DNA of 64,000 bases, from NCBI GenBank assembly GCA_031261785.1, contig JAISIZ010000034.1:62001-126000 (forward strand), in the 5' to 3' direction. Shown here one piece after another: positions 53,042 through 63,062 of the stretch (positions are counted from its first letter, which is position 1; each line of letters starts with the position of its first letter). The translations under genes and the position numbers were made by a program. A model generated the notes under the pieces. The model was not told the DNA's origin, searched no databases, and saw only the letters and a program-made list of their open reading frames with translations. The stretch comes from Mediterranea sp. (in: CFB group bacteria) (lineage in GTDB: Bacteria > Bacteroidota > Bacteroidia > Bacteroidales > Bacteroidaceae).

Positions 53042-54151
53042 ATGGCAGACAACAACATATTAGAGAAGCTCGACGGGCTGGTGGCCCGGTTCGAGGAAAT
53101 ATCCACCCTCATCACCGACCCGGCCGTGATCGCCGACCAGAAACGGTACGTGAAGCTCACCAAGGAGTACAAGGAGTTAGACGACCTGATGAAGGCGCGC
53201 AAGGAATACATGCAACTACTGGCGGGCATCGACGAGGCGAGGAGCATATTGGACAACGAGGCCGACGCCGACCTGCGCGAGATGGCCAAGGAGGAAATGG
53301 CCGCCAACCAGGCACGGCTACCCGAGCTGGAGGAAGAGATCAAGCTGATGCTCGTCCCCGCCGACCCGCAGGACGGCAAGAACGCCATACTCGAGATTCG
53401 AGGCGGCACGGGAGGCGACGAGGCGGCCATCTTCGCCGGCGACCTCTTCCGCATGTACACCAAATTCTGCGAGATGAAGGGCTGGCGGATCGAGGTGTCG
53501 AGCGCCAACGAAGGAGCGGCGGGCGGATACAAGGAAATCATCTGTAGCGTGACAGGCGACAACGTGTACGGCACGATGAAATACGAATCGGGCGTGCACC
53601 GCGTGCAACGCGTGCCCGCCACGGAGACGCAAGGACGGGTACACACCTCGGCCGCCTCGGTGGCCGTGCTGCCCGAGGCGGAGGAGTTCGACGTCGTGAT
53701 CAACGAGGGCGAGATAAAGTGGGACACCTTCCGAAGCGGCGGAGCCGGCGGACAGAACGTGAACAAGGTAGAATCGGGCGTGCGCCTGCGCTACCTCTGG
53801 AAGAATCCCAACACGGGCGCTACCGAGGAAATCCTCATCGAATGTACCGAAACCCGCGACCAGCCCAAGAACAAAGAGCGGGCATTGGCGCGGTTGCGCA
53901 CCTTCATCTACGACAAGGAGCACCAGAAATACATCGACGACATCGCCTCCAAACGCAAGACAATGGTCTCCACCGGCGATCGATCGGCAAAGATACGCAC
54001 CTACAACTACCCGCAAGGACGCATCACAGACCACCGCATCAACTACACCATCTACAACCTCGCCGCTTTCATGGACGGCGACATACAGGACTGTATCGAC
54101 CACCTCATCGTAGCCGAGAACGCCGAACGACTGAAAGAGAGTGAACTATAA
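53042..54151 (+). CDS. prfA: Peptide chain release factor 1
   Basis: Recognises UAA and UAG stop codons and triggers hydrolysis of the peptidyl-tRNA. Seen: RVPATETQGRVHTSAASVAV containing the PAT tripeptide, and the GGQ motif in RSGGAGGQNVNKVES near residues 233-238, whose Gln is the hydrolysis residue. Length 369. Its ATG lies 4 bases after the nuclease-like gene, so it now sits at the end of that cassette transcript, or is driven from purM. From memory, purM, prfA and pyrF are usually close neighbours in Bacteroidales. Confidence 0.96.
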   Translation: MADNNILEKLDGLVARFEEISTLITDPAVIADQKRYVKLTKEYKELDDLMKARKEYMQLLAGIDEARSILDNEADADLREMAKEEMAANQARLPELEEEIKLMLVPADPQDGKNAILEIRGGTGGDEAAIFAGDLFRMYTKFCEMKGWRIEVSSANEGAAGGYKEIICSVTGDNVYGTMKYESGVHRVQRVPATETQGRVHTSAASVAVLPEAEEFDVVINEGEIKWDTFRSGGAGGQNVNKVESGVRLRYLWKNPNTGATEEILIECTETRDQPKNKERALARLRTFIYDKEHQKYIDDIASKRKTMVSTGDRSAKIRTYNYPQGRITDHRINYTIYNLAAFMDGDIQDCIDHLIVAENAERLKESEL

Positions 54152-54181
54152 CCGGAAACACATTTCTAAAATAAAAATATA

Positions 54182-55030
54182 ATGAGAAAACAAATTATCC
54201 TTTGTCTACTGGCAACCATCGCGTCAAACGCGAACGCGCAAAATTATCAGGCCGACTTCCTGAAATCCTTTCAGAGTGGCGACACGCTCCAGCAGCGAAA
54301 AGTCCTGCAAGCATGGGAACAGGCAAGCCCAAAGGATGCGGAGCTGTACACCTGCTACGCGAACTATTACATGAAATTGTCACGAAAAGAGGTCATAAGC
54401 CTGTCCACCAAACGACCCGACGGAGAAGCGTTAGCGCTGCGAGATAGCGTAGGAAACACCGCCGGCTATCTCGGTAACACGATTACATACCAAGCCGCAT
54501 TGCTGCAAAAAGGTCTCGCCAAACTGGATGAAGGTATCGCCCTCTATCCCGACAGATTGGACATGCGCTTCGGAGAAACCCTCCTCTTGGCCGAGAGCAA
54601 GCAATGGAAGGCATTCACCAATAGCATCATAAAAACGGTGCGGCGCTCCGCACAGAACAAGAACGAGTGGACCTGGACAAACAACCAACCTTTCGAGGGA
54701 GGAGAGGAAGGATTCCTCACCTCCCTGCAAGATTACCAAGTGCGGCTATACAACACCAACGACGACACGTTGTTACCCTATATGAGGGAGATCGCGCAAG
54801 AAGTGCTGAAATACTACCCCCGGCATGTAGAAAGCCTCTCCAACATAGCCATCACCTACATGCTGGATAAAAAGTACGACGAAGCCCTCAACGCCCTGCT
54901 GAAAGCCGAACAATATGCGCCCGACGACACCGTCGTACTGAACAATATCGCCTATTGCTACGAGCGAAAGGAGAAAAAGGAGGAAGCCCGGAAATATCGC
55001 CAAAAGATAGAACAATTAACAAATCAATAG
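54182..55030 (+). CDS. Exported TPR-repeat protein of unknown function
   Basis: 282 residues: signal peptide (RKQIILCLLATIASNANA before QNYQ), then helical repeats. The clearest TPR-like copies are at the end: SLSNIAITYMLDKKYDEALNALLKAEQYAP and VLNNIAYCYERKEKKEEARKY. No enzyme motif seen. Lies 30 bases after prfA and 15 before pyrF on the same strand. Codons are more AT-rich than prfA. Role unknown; a periplasmic scaffold is possible. Confidence 0.75.
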   Translation: MRKQIILCLLATIASNANAQNYQADFLKSFQSGDTLQQRKVLQAWEQASPKDAELYTCYANYYMKLSRKEVISLSTKRPDGEALALRDSVGNTAGYLGNTITYQAALLQKGLAKLDEGIALYPDRLDMRFGETLLLAESKQWKAFTNSIIKTVRRSAQNKNEWTWTNNQPFEGGEEGFLTSLQDYQVRLYNTNDDTLLPYMREIAQEVLKYYPRHVESLSNIAITYMLDKKYDEALNALLKAEQYAPDDTVVLNNIAYCYERKEKKEEARKYRQKIEQLTNQ

Positions 55031-55045
55031 AACTCCTACGCCAAT

Positions 55046-55879
55046 ATGACCAAAGAAGAACTTTACCAAAACATACTGCGTAAGCGGTCGTTTCTCTGTG
55101 TCGGGCTGGACACCGACATCCGCAAGATTCCCGAGCACCTGCTACGCGACGACGATCCCGTGTTCGCCTTCAACAAGGCCATCATCGACGCCACGGCCGA
55201 CATCTGCGTCGCCTACAAGCCCAACCTCGCTTTCTACGAGAGCATGGGCGTGAAGGGATGGATAGCCTTCGAGAAGACAGTGAAATACATCAAGGAGAAC
55301 TATCCCGACCAGTTCGTCATCGCCGACGCCAAGCGGGGCGACATCGGCAACACCTCGGCCATGTACGCGCGCACCTTCTTCGAGGAACTCGACATCGACG
55401 CCGTGACCGTGGCGCCCTACATGGGCGAGGACAGCGTCACCCCCTTCCTCGGCTACGAGGGGAAATGGGTCATCCTACTGGCACTGACCTCCAACAAAGG
55501 CTCGCAAGACTTCCAACTGATGGAGGACAAAAGCGGAGAGCGACTCTTCGAGCGCGTGCTGCGCAAGTCGCGAGAATGGGCCGACGACAACCGGATGATG
55601 TACGTCGTAGGAGCCACGCGGGGACGCGCCTTCGAGGACATTCGCCGCGTCGCCCCCCACCACTTCCTACTCGTACCCGGCGTAGGCGCGCAAGGAGGCT
55701 CGCTCGAAGAGGTTTGCAAATACGGCATGAACAAGAGCTGCGGCCTCATCGTCAACTCCTCCCGCGGCATCATCTACGCCGACCATACCGAACGATTCGC
55801 CCAAGCCGCCCGCGCCGCCGCCCAAGAAGTACGGAGCCAAATGGGCGAAACACTCAATCATCCCAGCTTGACTACTTGA
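55046..55879 (+). CDS. pyrF: Orotidine-5'-phosphate decarboxylase (type 2)
   Basis: Last step of UMP synthesis. Seen: [43 protein letters not shown], the catalytic Asp-x-Lys in [18 protein letters not shown] near residue 93, and C-terminal [11 protein letters not shown]. At 277 residues it belongs to the longer type-2 group of OMPDCs. Starts 15 bases after the TPR gene and ends 23 bases before the HD phosphohydrolase. Confidence 0.95.
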   Translation: MTKEELYQNILRKRSFLCVGLDTDIRKIPEHLLRDDDPVFAFNKAIIDATADICVAYKPNLAFYESMGVKGWIAFEKTVKYIKENYPDQFVIADAKRGDIGNTSAMYARTFFEELDIDAVTVAPYMGEDSVTPFLGYEGKWVILLALTSNKGSQDFQLMEDKSGERLFERVLRKSREWADDNRMMYVVGATRGRAFEDIRRVAPHHFLLVPGVGAQGGSLEEVCKYGMNKSCGLIVNSSRGIIYADHTERFAQAARAAAQEVRSQMGETLNHPSLTT

Positions 55880-55902
55880 CTACTTCTACTACTAAAAATC
55901 CC

Positions 55903-57123
55903 ATGCCAGACAGCAAGATCATCAACGACCCCGTCTTCGGGTTCATCAACATCCCCCGGGGATTGCCCTACGACCTCATCCGGCATCCCCTCCTGTTGCG
56001 CCTCACCCGCGTCAAGCAGCTGGGACTTTCCTCAGTGGTCTACCCGGGGGCGCAGCACACCCGCTTCCAACATTCGCTGGGCGCGTTCTACCTCATGAGC
56101 GAGGCCATTACCCAGCTGCGCGCCAAGGGCAACGAGATAACCGCCGAAGAGGCCGAAGCCGTGGAGGCCGCCATCCTGCTGCACGACATCGGGCACGGCC
56201 CATTCTCGCACGTGCTCGAGGACACCCTTGTCCGCGGAGTCGACCATGAGGAGATCTCCCTCCTGTTCATGGAGCAGATCGACCGGGAGATGGACGGGCG
56301 GCTGCAAACGGCCATCCGCATCTTCAAGAACGAATATCCCAAACGCTTCCTGCACCAATTGGTCAGCGGACAGCTCGACATGGACCGCCTCGACTACCTG
56401 CGCCGCGACAGCTTCTACACCGGCGTGGTGGAAGGAAGCATCGGCTCGGCACGCATCATCAAGATGCTCAACGTGAAGGACGACCGCCTCGTGGTGGAAT
56501 CCAAAGGCATCTACTCCATCGAGAACTTCCTCACCGCCCGCCGACTGATGTACTGGCAAGTCTACCGCCACAAGACCTCGGTGGCCTGCGAGCGCATGCT
56601 CATCAGCACCTTGCTACGCGCCAAGGAACTCGCGGGGCGGGGCATGGAGCTTTTCGCCTCGCCCGCCCTACGCTTCTTCCTGTACAACGACGTGGGGCAA
56701 GAGGCGTTCGACACCGATCCCGCCTGCCTGCGCAACTTCGCCCTGCTCGACGACAACGACATCTGGACCGCGCTGAAAGTATGGAGCGACCACCCCGACA
56801 AGGTGCTCTCCACCCTCAGCCAAGGCATGGTGAACCGACGTATATTCAAGGTCGAGACCTCCTTCGAGCCTTTCGACAGGAGACGAATAGAGGCACTCAC
56901 CGACCTCGTCGCCCAACGGCTCGGCATCGCGCCCGACGAGGCCAGACACTTCATCTCCACCCTCGATATCGAGAAGAACATGTACGACCCCGCCGACGAC
57001 AGCATCGACATCACCTATAAGGACGGAAGCATACGCAACATAGCCGACGCGTCGGACACGCTAAACCTATCCGTGCTCGCCAAGAAAGTGAAGAAATACT
57101 ATCTCTGCTACCACAGAATGTAG
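55903..57123 (+). CDS. HD-domain phosphohydrolase (dGTPase/SAMHD1-like)
   Basis: 406 residues from ATG 55903 (MPDSKIINDPVFGFI). Seen: HTRFQHSLGAFYLMSEA near residue 50 and HDIGHGPFSHVLEDTLV near 93, the H...HD metal-binding set of the HD superfamily, then HQLVSGQLDMDRLDYLRRDSFYTG. This is the COG1078 type, related to dNTP triphosphohydrolases; whether it hydrolyses dNTPs here is inferred. The reading frame is also open across pyrF upstream, but that part is a shadow. lpxD follows 88 bases on. Confidence 0.9.
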   Translation: MPDSKIINDPVFGFINIPRGLPYDLIRHPLLLRLTRVKQLGLSSVVYPGAQHTRFQHSLGAFYLMSEAITQLRAKGNEITAEEAEAVEAAILLHDIGHGPFSHVLEDTLVRGVDHEEISLLFMEQIDREMDGRLQTAIRIFKNEYPKRFLHQLVSGQLDMDRLDYLRRDSFYTGVVEGSIGSARIIKMLNVKDDRLVVESKGIYSIENFLTARRLMYWQVYRHKTSVACERMLISTLLRAKELAGRGMELFASPALRFFLYNDVGQEAFDTDPACLRNFALLDDNDIWTALKVWSDHPDKVLSTLSQGMVNRRIFKVETSFEPFDRRRIEALTDLVAQRLGIAPDEARHFISTLDIEKNMYDPADDSIDITYKDGSIRNIADASDTLNLSVLAKKVKKYYLCYHRM

Positions 57124-57211
57124 CCTCTCCACAAAATATTCACCCCAATAGCGCTGTAATTTGGAAAAAAAGTCCGTTATTTGTGAGCGAATTAAATAGC
57201 AATTTAAAGAC

Positions 57212-58258
57212 ATGGAGTTCTCAGCGAAGCAAATAGCCGCATTTATACAAGGGGAAATCATCGGAGACGAAAACGCTACGGTACATACATTCGCCAAAAT
57301 AGAAGAGGGCGTGCCTGGTGCCATCTCGTTCTTGTCGAACCCCAAATATACACCTTTTATTTATGACACCAAAGCCAGCATCATACTGGTGAACAGGGAT
57401 TTCACGCCCGAGCATAACCTCACCACCACGCTTATCAAAGTCGACAACGCCTACGAGAGCCTGGCCAAGCTGCTCACGCTCTACGAAGCGAGCAAACCCA
57501 AGAAGCAAGGCATCGACCCCCTGGCTTTCGTGGCCCCGAGCGCGAAAGTGGGCGAAAGGGTGTACATCGGCGCGTTCGCCTACGTGGGCGAAAACGCCTT
57601 CATTGGCGACGACACGCAGATCTACCCGCACACCTACGTAGGCGACGGCGTGAAGATAGGCGACCGCTGCCTGCTCTACCCGGGTGTCAACATCTACCAC
57701 GACTGCCGCGTGGGCAACGAATGCGTCATTCACTCGGGCGCGGTGATCGGGGCCGACGGATTCGGCTTCGCCCCCACCCCCGAAGGATACGAGAAGATAC
57801 CGCAAATAGGCATCGTAGTGCTCGAGGACAAAGTAGACATCGGTGCCAACACCTGCGTAGACCGCGCCACCATGGGAGCCACGATCGTGCGCCAAGGCGC
57901 CAAGATAGACAACCTCGTGCAGATAGCCCACAACGACGAGATAGGCGCGCACACCGTGATGGCGGCGCAAGTGGGCATAGCCGGGTCCACGAAGGTGGGC
58001 GAATGGTGCATGTTCGGCGGCCAGGTGGGCATTGCCGGACATATCAAGATAGGCGACCACGTCAACCTCGGGGCGCAATCGGGTGTGCCAAGCAGCATCC
58101 CCGCGCATCGCGACCTGATAGGCTCGCCCCCCACCGACCTGAAGACTTTCTTCAAGGCAGCCGTGATAACCCGCAAGCTACCCGATATGTACAAGGAACT
58201 GAACGACTTGCGCAAAGAGGTAGAGACATTGAAGCAATCACTATTAAAAAAGCAGTAA
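57212..58258 (+). CDS. lpxD: UDP-3-O-(3-hydroxyacyl)glucosamine N-acyltransferase
   Basis: Third step of lipid A synthesis, adding the N-linked acyl chain. Seen: N-terminal uridine-binding domain ([38 protein letters not shown]), left-handed beta-helix hexapeptide repeats from about residue 100, with [17 protein letters not shown] and catalytic His in QIAHNDEIG, and a C-terminal helix. Length 348. First of the set lpxD-lpxC/fabZ-lpxA, 3 bases before lpxC. Confidence 0.95.
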   Translation: MEFSAKQIAAFIQGEIIGDENATVHTFAKIEEGVPGAISFLSNPKYTPFIYDTKASIILVNRDFTPEHNLTTTLIKVDNAYESLAKLLTLYEASKPKKQGIDPLAFVAPSAKVGERVYIGAFAYVGENAFIGDDTQIYPHTYVGDGVKIGDRCLLYPGVNIYHDCRVGNECVIHSGAVIGADGFGFAPTPEGYEKIPQIGIVVLEDKVDIGANTCVDRATMGATIVRQGAKIDNLVQIAHNDEIGAHTVMAAQVGIAGSTKVGEWCMFGGQVGIAGHIKIGDHVNLGAQSGVPSSIPAHRDLIGSPPTDLKTFFKAAVITRKLPDMYKELNDLRKEVETLKQSLLKKQ

Positions 58259-58261
58259 CCT

Positions 58262-59647
58262 ATGTTGAAACAAAAGACGCTGAAAGAGAGCTTTTCACTG
58301 AGTGGCAAGGGCTTGCATACCGGACTCGACCTGACCGTGACATTCAACCCCGCACCCGATAACCATGGTTACAAGATTCAACGCATAGACCTCGAGGGAC
58401 ATCCCACCATCGACGCCATGGCCGACAACGTGACCGAGACCACCCGGGGAACCGTACTCTCGCGCAATGGTGTCAAGGTCAGCACCATCGAACATGGCAT
58501 GGCGGCTCTCTACGCCCTGGGCATCGACAACTGCCTCATCCAGGTCGACGGTCCCGAATTTCCCATTCTCGACGGAAGCGCGCAATACTACGTACGCGAG
58601 ATCGAACGGGTAGGCACCGAGGAGCAAAGCGCCGTCAAGGACTACTACATCATCAAGTCGAAAATCGAGGTGCGCGACGATTCTACCGGCTCCTCCATCA
58701 TCGTCCTGCCCGACGAGAACTTCAGCCTCAACGTGCTGGTGTCCTACGATTCGGAGATCATACCCAACCAGTTCGCCACCCTCGAGGACATGGCCAACTT
58801 CAAGGACGAAGTGGCCGGCAGCCGTACCTTCGTCTTCGTGCGCGAGATAGAGCCGCTCCTCTCGGCCGGACTGATCAAGGGAGGCGACCTCGACAACGCC
58901 ATCGTCATCTACGAGCGCAAGATGTCGCAAGAGAACTACGACAAGCTGGCCGATGTCATGGGCGTGCCACACATGGACGCCGACAAGCTGGGATACATCA
59001 ACCACAAGCCGTTAGTGTGGCCCAACGAGTGCGCGCGCCACAAGCTGCTCGACGTGATAGGCGACCTCGCCCTGATAGGCAAACCCATCAAGGGACGCAT
59101 CATCGCCACCCGACCGGGACACACCGTCAACAACCGCTTCGCCCGCCAGATGCGGAAAGAGATCCGCCTGCACGAGATACAAGCTCCCGTCTATGACTGC
59201 AACCGCGAGCCGGTGATGGACATCAACCGCATCCGCGAACTGCTCCCCCACCGCTACCCCTTCCAGCTGGTGGACAAGGTCATCGAGATTGGCGCCAACT
59301 ACATCGTCGGCGTCAAGAACGTGACCGGCAACGAGCCTTTCTTCCAGGGACACTTCCCGCAAGAACCCGTCATGCCGGGCGTGCTGCAAGTAGAAGCCAT
59401 GGCGCAGACAGGCGGACTGCTCGTGCTCAACTCCATCGACGACCCCGAACGATGGTCGACCTACTTCATGAAGATCGACGGCGTGAAGTTCCGCCAAAAA
59501 GTGGTACCGGGCGACACCCTTATCTTCCGCGTGGAGCTGCTCGCGCCCATCCGCCGAGGAATCTCGACGATGAAAGGCTATGTCTTCGTAGGCGAGAAGG
59601 TGGTCTGCGAGGCCGAGTTCATGGCACAGATCGTAAAGAACAAATAG
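58262..59647 (+). CDS. lpxC/fabZ: LpxC-FabZ fusion: UDP-3-O-acyl-GlcNAc deacetylase and 3-hydroxyacyl-ACP dehydratase
   Basis: One 461-residue chain holding two enzymes. LpxC part (about 1-310) removes acetate from UDP-3-O-acyl-GlcNAc: [10 protein letters not shown], zinc-binding His in [14 protein letters not shown], and [16 protein letters not shown]. FabZ part (about 320-461) dehydrates 3-hydroxyacyl-ACP: [14 protein letters not shown] with catalytic His, and [20 protein letters not shown] with catalytic Glu. The fusion is typical of Bacteroidota. Coupling of lipid A and fatty-acid supply is the likely benefit. Starts 3 bases after lpxD. Confidence 0.97.
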   Translation: MLKQKTLKESFSLSGKGLHTGLDLTVTFNPAPDNHGYKIQRIDLEGHPTIDAMADNVTETTRGTVLSRNGVKVSTIEHGMAALYALGIDNCLIQVDGPEFPILDGSAQYYVREIERVGTEEQSAVKDYYIIKSKIEVRDDSTGSSIIVLPDENFSLNVLVSYDSEIIPNQFATLEDMANFKDEVAGSRTFVFVREIEPLLSAGLIKGGDLDNAIVIYERKMSQENYDKLADVMGVPHMDADKLGYINHKPLVWPNECARHKLLDVIGDLALIGKPIKGRIIATRPGHTVNNRFARQMRKEIRLHEIQAPVYDCNREPVMDINRIRELLPHRYPFQLVDKVIEIGANYIVGVKNVTGNEPFFQGHFPQEPVMPGVLQVEAMAQTGGLLVLNSIDDPERWSTYFMKIDGVKFRQKVVPGDTLIFRVELLAPIRRGISTMKGYVFVGEKVVCEAEFMAQIVKNK

Positions 59648-59700
59648 GAACCTGAGATATATTGAAACGAAAAGAAGAACTAAAAAGAAAGGAACGCACA

Positions 59701-60468
59701 ATGATAAGCCCTTTAGCATACGTACATCCCGAAGCGCGGATTGGCGAAAACGTGGAGATAGCGCCTTTTGTCTATATCGACAGGAACGTGGTGATAGGCG
59801 ACAACAACACCATCATGGCGGGAGCCAGCATACTCTACGGTTCACGCCTCGGCAACGGGAACACCATATTCCCCGGAGCCGTCATTGGCGGCATCCCGCA
59901 GGATCTCAAGTTCCATGGTGAAGAATCCACCGCCGAGATAGGCGACAACAACACCATCCGCGAGAATGTCACCATCAACCGCGGCACGGCAGCCAAGGGG
60001 CAGACCATCGTGGGCAACAACAACCTGCTGATGGAGGGCGCGCACGTGGCCCACGACATCCTGATAGGCAACCACTGCATCATAGGCAACTCCACCAAGA
60101 TGGCGGGTGAGGTAGTCATCGACGACAACGCCATAGTGAGCGCCAACGTGCTCATGCACCAGTTCTGCCGGGTGGGCGGATACGTGATGATACAAGGCGG
60201 ATGCCGCTTCAGCAAAGACATACCACCCTACATCATCGCCGGACGCGAGCCCATCGCCTTCAGCGGGATCAACATCATCGGGCTGCGACGCCACGGCTTC
60301 GCCAACGAGGTGATAGAGAACATCCACAACGCCTACCGAGTCATCTACCAAGGCAACCTCAACACTACCGACGCGCTGAAGAAGGTCGAGGACGAGTTCG
60401 AGAAGACGCCCGAGATAGGCTATATCATCGACTTCATCCGCGCCTCCGAACGCGGAATCATCAAATAA
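59701..60468 (+). CDS. lpxA: Acyl-[ACP]-UDP-N-acetylglucosamine O-acyltransferase
   Basis: First step of lipid A synthesis, adding the 3-hydroxyacyl chain to UDP-GlcNAc. Seen: hexapeptide-repeat left-handed beta-helix from residue 5 on, GGIPQDLKFHGEES, the catalytic His in GAHVAHDILIGNHC, and a C-terminal helical domain. Start is ATG 59701 (MISPLAYVHPEARIG), the usual N-terminus; a frame open to 59662 adds only a Lys/Glu-rich stretch. Length 255. Confidence 0.95.
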   Translation: MISPLAYVHPEARIGENVEIAPFVYIDRNVVIGDNNTIMAGASILYGSRLGNGNTIFPGAVIGGIPQDLKFHGEESTAEIGDNNTIRENVTINRGTAAKGQTIVGNNNLLMEGAHVAHDILIGNHCIIGNSTKMAGEVVIDDNAIVSANVLMHQFCRVGGYVMIQGGCRFSKDIPPYIIAGREPIAFSGINIIGLRRHGFANEVIENIHNAYRVIYQGNLNTTDALKKVEDEFEKTPEIGYIIDFIRASERGIIK

Positions 60469-60508
60469 GAGACAATACCAACAAAATAATATATAAAGAG
60501 AAAGAGTT

Positions 60509-61054
60509 ATGATATTCAGATTCACCATCATTTCCGACGAGGTCGACGACTTCGTCAGGGAAATACAGATCAATCCCGACGCCACATTCTTCGACTTCCA
60601 CGAGGCCATCCTGCAGTCGGTGGGCTACACCAACGACCAAATGACTTCCTTCTTCATCTGCGACGAAGACTGGGAGAAAGAAAAAGAGGTTACCCTGGAA
60701 GAGATGGACAATGACCCCGAGAAAGACAGCTGGATCATGAAAGACACCTCCATCAGCGAGCTGGTGGAAGACGAGAAGCAGAAGTTGCTTTACGTCTTCG
60801 ACTACCTGACCGAGCGCTGCTTCTTCATCGAACTGTCCGAGATCATCACCGGACACGACCTCGAAGGCGCCAAGTGCACCAAGCGACAAGGCGAGGCGCC
60901 CAAGCAAAGCATCGACTTCGAGGAGATGGCCGTCGCCAGCACCTCGCTCGATGTCGACGAGAACTTCTACGGCGACCAGGACTTCGACATGGAAGACTTC
61001 GACCAAGGCGGATTCGATATGGAAGCCGGAAGCGAAGAGAACAATGAACCGTAG
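60509..61054 (+). CDS. PRiA4_ORF3-like domain protein (IS1096 TnpR-type passenger family)
   Basis: 181 residues: N-terminal beta/alpha domain [68 protein letters not shown], characteristic of the plasmid pRiA4b ORF-3-like family, and an acidic C-terminal tail rich in Asp, Glu, Phe and Gly. No transposase is nearby, so the IS1096 name is only a family label. Overlaps miaA by 11 bases and sits at the end of the lpx cluster. Function unknown. Confidence 0.8.
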   Translation: MIFRFTIISDEVDDFVREIQINPDATFFDFHEAILQSVGYTNDQMTSFFICDEDWEKEKEVTLEEMDNDPEKDSWIMKDTSISELVEDEKQKLLYVFDYLTERCFFIELSEIITGHDLEGAKCTKRQGEAPKQSIDFEEMAVASTSLDVDENFYGDQDFDMEDFDQGGFDMEAGSEENNEP

Positions 61055-61994
61055 AGACGCGGCGTGCCGCGTCTCACCGTCCGCGAAGTCTCTTCTCGCG
61101 CTCATCGGCCCCACCGGCGTAGGTAAGACCGAGCTTAGTCTCCGCCTTGCCGAAGCGTTGCGCACCAGCATTGTTTCGGCCGATTCGCGCCAGCTATATG
61201 CCGAGCTGAAGATTGGCACCGCCGCGCCCACCCCCGAGCAGCTCAGCCGTGTGCCCCACTACTTGGTGGGCACGCTCCATCTCACCGATTACTACAGCGC
61301 CGCCCAATACGAGGAGGAGGCAATGGCGATTCTCGACCGTCTCTTCGCCACGCGTGACACCGTTGTCCTCACCGGCGGATCCATGATGTACGTCGACGCC
61401 ATCTGCCAAGGCATCGACGACATACCCACCGTCGACACCGAAACCCGGCAAACCCTGCTGAGGCGATACGAAGAAGAGGGCCTGGAGCGACTTTGCGCCG
61501 AACTGCGGCTGATGGATCCCGAATATTATCGGATAGTCGACCTGAAGAACCCCAAACGAGTGATCCACGCCCTCGAGATCTGTTACATGACGGGACGTAC
61601 CTATACCTCCTTCCGCATCCGGCAAAGAAAGGAACGCCCATTCCGCATCCTGAAGGTCGGGCTTTGCCGTCCCCGCGAGGAACTCTACGAACGCATCAAC
61701 CAACGAGTCGACCTCATGATGCGCGACGGATTGCTCGAGGAAGTCCGCTCCCTGCTCCCCTACCGCCATCTCAACTCACTCAACACCGTAGGCTACAAGG
61801 AACTGTTCAAATGCCTCGACGGCGAATGGACGCTTCCCTTCACCATCGAGAAGATCAAGCAGAACACCCGCATCTACTCCCGCAAGCAAATGACCTGGTT
61901 CAAGCGCGACGAAGAGATTCACTGGTTCCACCCCGAACAAGAGGAAGAGATCCGGAAATTGCTTGTTCGAAATGGAATCACCGTGCCCATTTGA
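61044..61994 (+). CDS. miaA: tRNA dimethylallyltransferase
   Basis: Adds a dimethylallyl group to A37 of tRNAs reading UNN codons. Seen: P-loop GPTGVGKT at residues 22-29, [39 protein letters not shown], and the C-terminal [14 protein letters not shown] and [16 protein letters not shown]. Length 316. It starts inside the end of the preceding PRiA4-like gene (11-base overlap), so it is translationally coupled. Converges with the GH5 gene 26 bases downstream. Confidence 0.95.
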   Translation: MNRRDAACRVSPSAKSLLALIGPTGVGKTELSLRLAEALRTSIVSADSRQLYAELKIGTAAPTPEQLSRVPHYLVGTLHLTDYYSAAQYEEEAMAILDRLFATRDTVVLTGGSMMYVDAICQGIDDIPTVDTETRQTLLRRYEEEGLERLCAELRLMDPEYYRIVDLKNPKRVIHALEICYMTGRTYTSFRIRQRKERPFRILKVGLCRPREELYERINQRVDLMMRDGLLEEVRSLLPYRHLNSLNTVGYKELFKCLDGEWTLPFTIEKIKQNTRIYSRKQMTWFKRDEEIHWFHPEQEEEIRKLLVRNGITVPI

Positions 61995-62020
61995 CCGTGC
62001 GAAAGACGACGGCCGGTAGG

Positions 62021-62992
62021 CTATTTCGCAAGTTCGCACCTCACCATCTTCCCCCACTCCTTCATGTCGACGTCTTTCCACCCGCCTTCGGACGAGGCCG
62101 AAGGCAGGAGCATAGAGCAGGTCTCGTTTTTATCGCTCACCGACCAAGTCACCCAACTGATGCCGCGGTCGCTCATCCATTGAAGCCAGCGTCCCCACTC
62201 CACGGGGTCGATGGGTCCGTCGCCCGAGGCTTCCATGGCGGCACATTCGGAGACGAAGAGAGGCAATCCCCGCGCGAGGGCGTAGTCGCCGCGGTCGCGC
62301 AACTCCTGCCGGTGCGTATTGGCGTAAAAGTGGAGCGTGTACATGATATTGTGTACACCCGCGAGGGGCGCGTCGGCCGCGATATGCACGTCCTGGTCCC
62401 AGTGCGGGCTTCCCACGAGGATGAGCGCGTCGGGGTCGACGGACCGGATCACGTTGATCACCTCCATGGAGTACGCCTTGACCGCGTCCCAACTATCGTG
62501 CACGGGTTCGTTGAAAATCTCGTAAATCACGTTCGGCACGCCCCTGTATCGAGTGACCATCTTCCGGAAGAAAGCCTTGGCCTCCTCGGTGCGTATGCCG
62601 TGGCTGTGCCAGTCGATAATGGCATAGACACCCTGCTCGATGGCAGCGTCGACCACCGCCTGCACGCAGGCCACGCCCCGCTCCGGCTCATCGATATAGG
62701 CGTGCGGCAGCTCCACCCCCATGGCGGCGCGCACCACCTGCGCCTGCCAGTCCTTGACCAGCCACTCCACCGACTTGGCGTTGTAGAAACGCGGCCAGAA
62801 GTTGTGCCAGCCATAGCTCACGCCGCGCAGCTGCACCTGCTCGCCGCGATCGTTCATCAGCCGCGTTCCCTCCACCACCAGCCGAGGTACAGGCTTGGTT
62901 TTCGCGTCGACGGTCTCTACGCTTATCGTCCGGCTTGCCATCGGCCACGCGCACGCCATCGCCACCACCACGGCGAATAGCCTTTTGATCAT
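62021..62992 (-). CDS. GH5 family glycoside hydrolase (endoglucanase-like), exported
   Basis: Secreted barrel enzyme cleaving beta-linked glucan, mannan or related chains. Seen: signal peptide (MIKRLFAVVVAMACAWPMAS), QLRGVSYGWHNFWP, IIDWHSH, the acid/base Glu in YEIFNEPVHD, HFYANTH and the nucleophile Glu in FVSECAAME. ATG 62992 is taken because GGAAGG lies six bases before it; ATGs at 62998 and 63007 are alternatives (length 323 to 328). Substrate specificity is not readable. Lies 47 bases downstream of the esterase gene on the same strand. Confidence 0.88.
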   Translation of the reverse strand: MIKRLFAVVVAMACAWPMASRTISVETVDAKTKPVPRLVVEGTRLMNDRGEQVQLRGVSYGWHNFWPRFYNAKSVEWLVKDWQAQVVRAAMGVELPHAYIDEPERGVACVQAVVDAAIEQGVYAIIDWHSHGIRTEEAKAFFRKMVTRYRGVPNVIYEIFNEPVHDSWDAVKAYSMEVINVIRSVDPDALILVGSPHWDQDVHIAADAPLAGVHNIMYTLHFYANTHRQELRDRGDYALARGLPLFVSECAAMEASGDGPIDPVEWGRWLQWMSDRGISWVTWSVSDKNETCSMLLPSASSEGGWKDVDMKEWGKMVRCELAK

Positions 62993-63011
62993 CTTCATCC
63001 TTCCCATACTA

Positions 63012-63062
63012 TCATTTTTTAATTTTTAATTCTCAATTTTTAATTCCCAATTCCCAATTCCC
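63012..63062 (-). repeat. GGAATT/AATTAAAAATT simple-repeat tract at the esterase-GH5 junction
   Basis: On the minus strand GGGAATTGGGAATTGGGAAT followed by AATTAAAAATT words; it encodes the last residues of the esterase (ELGIGN) and fills the gap to the GH5 start. Same style as the tracts at 3836-3905 and 43348-43505. Confidence 0.65.

Noticed and set aside
55258-55902. Upstream extension of the HD phosphohydrolase frame into pyrF
   Set aside because: The added part translates to Arg-rich non-protein-like sequence on top of pyrF; ATG 55903 starts the conserved domain.
60509-61054. Remnant of an insertion sequence, from the IS1096-type family label
   Set aside because: No transposase, inverted ends or target duplication is seen; the gene is tightly coupled to miaA.
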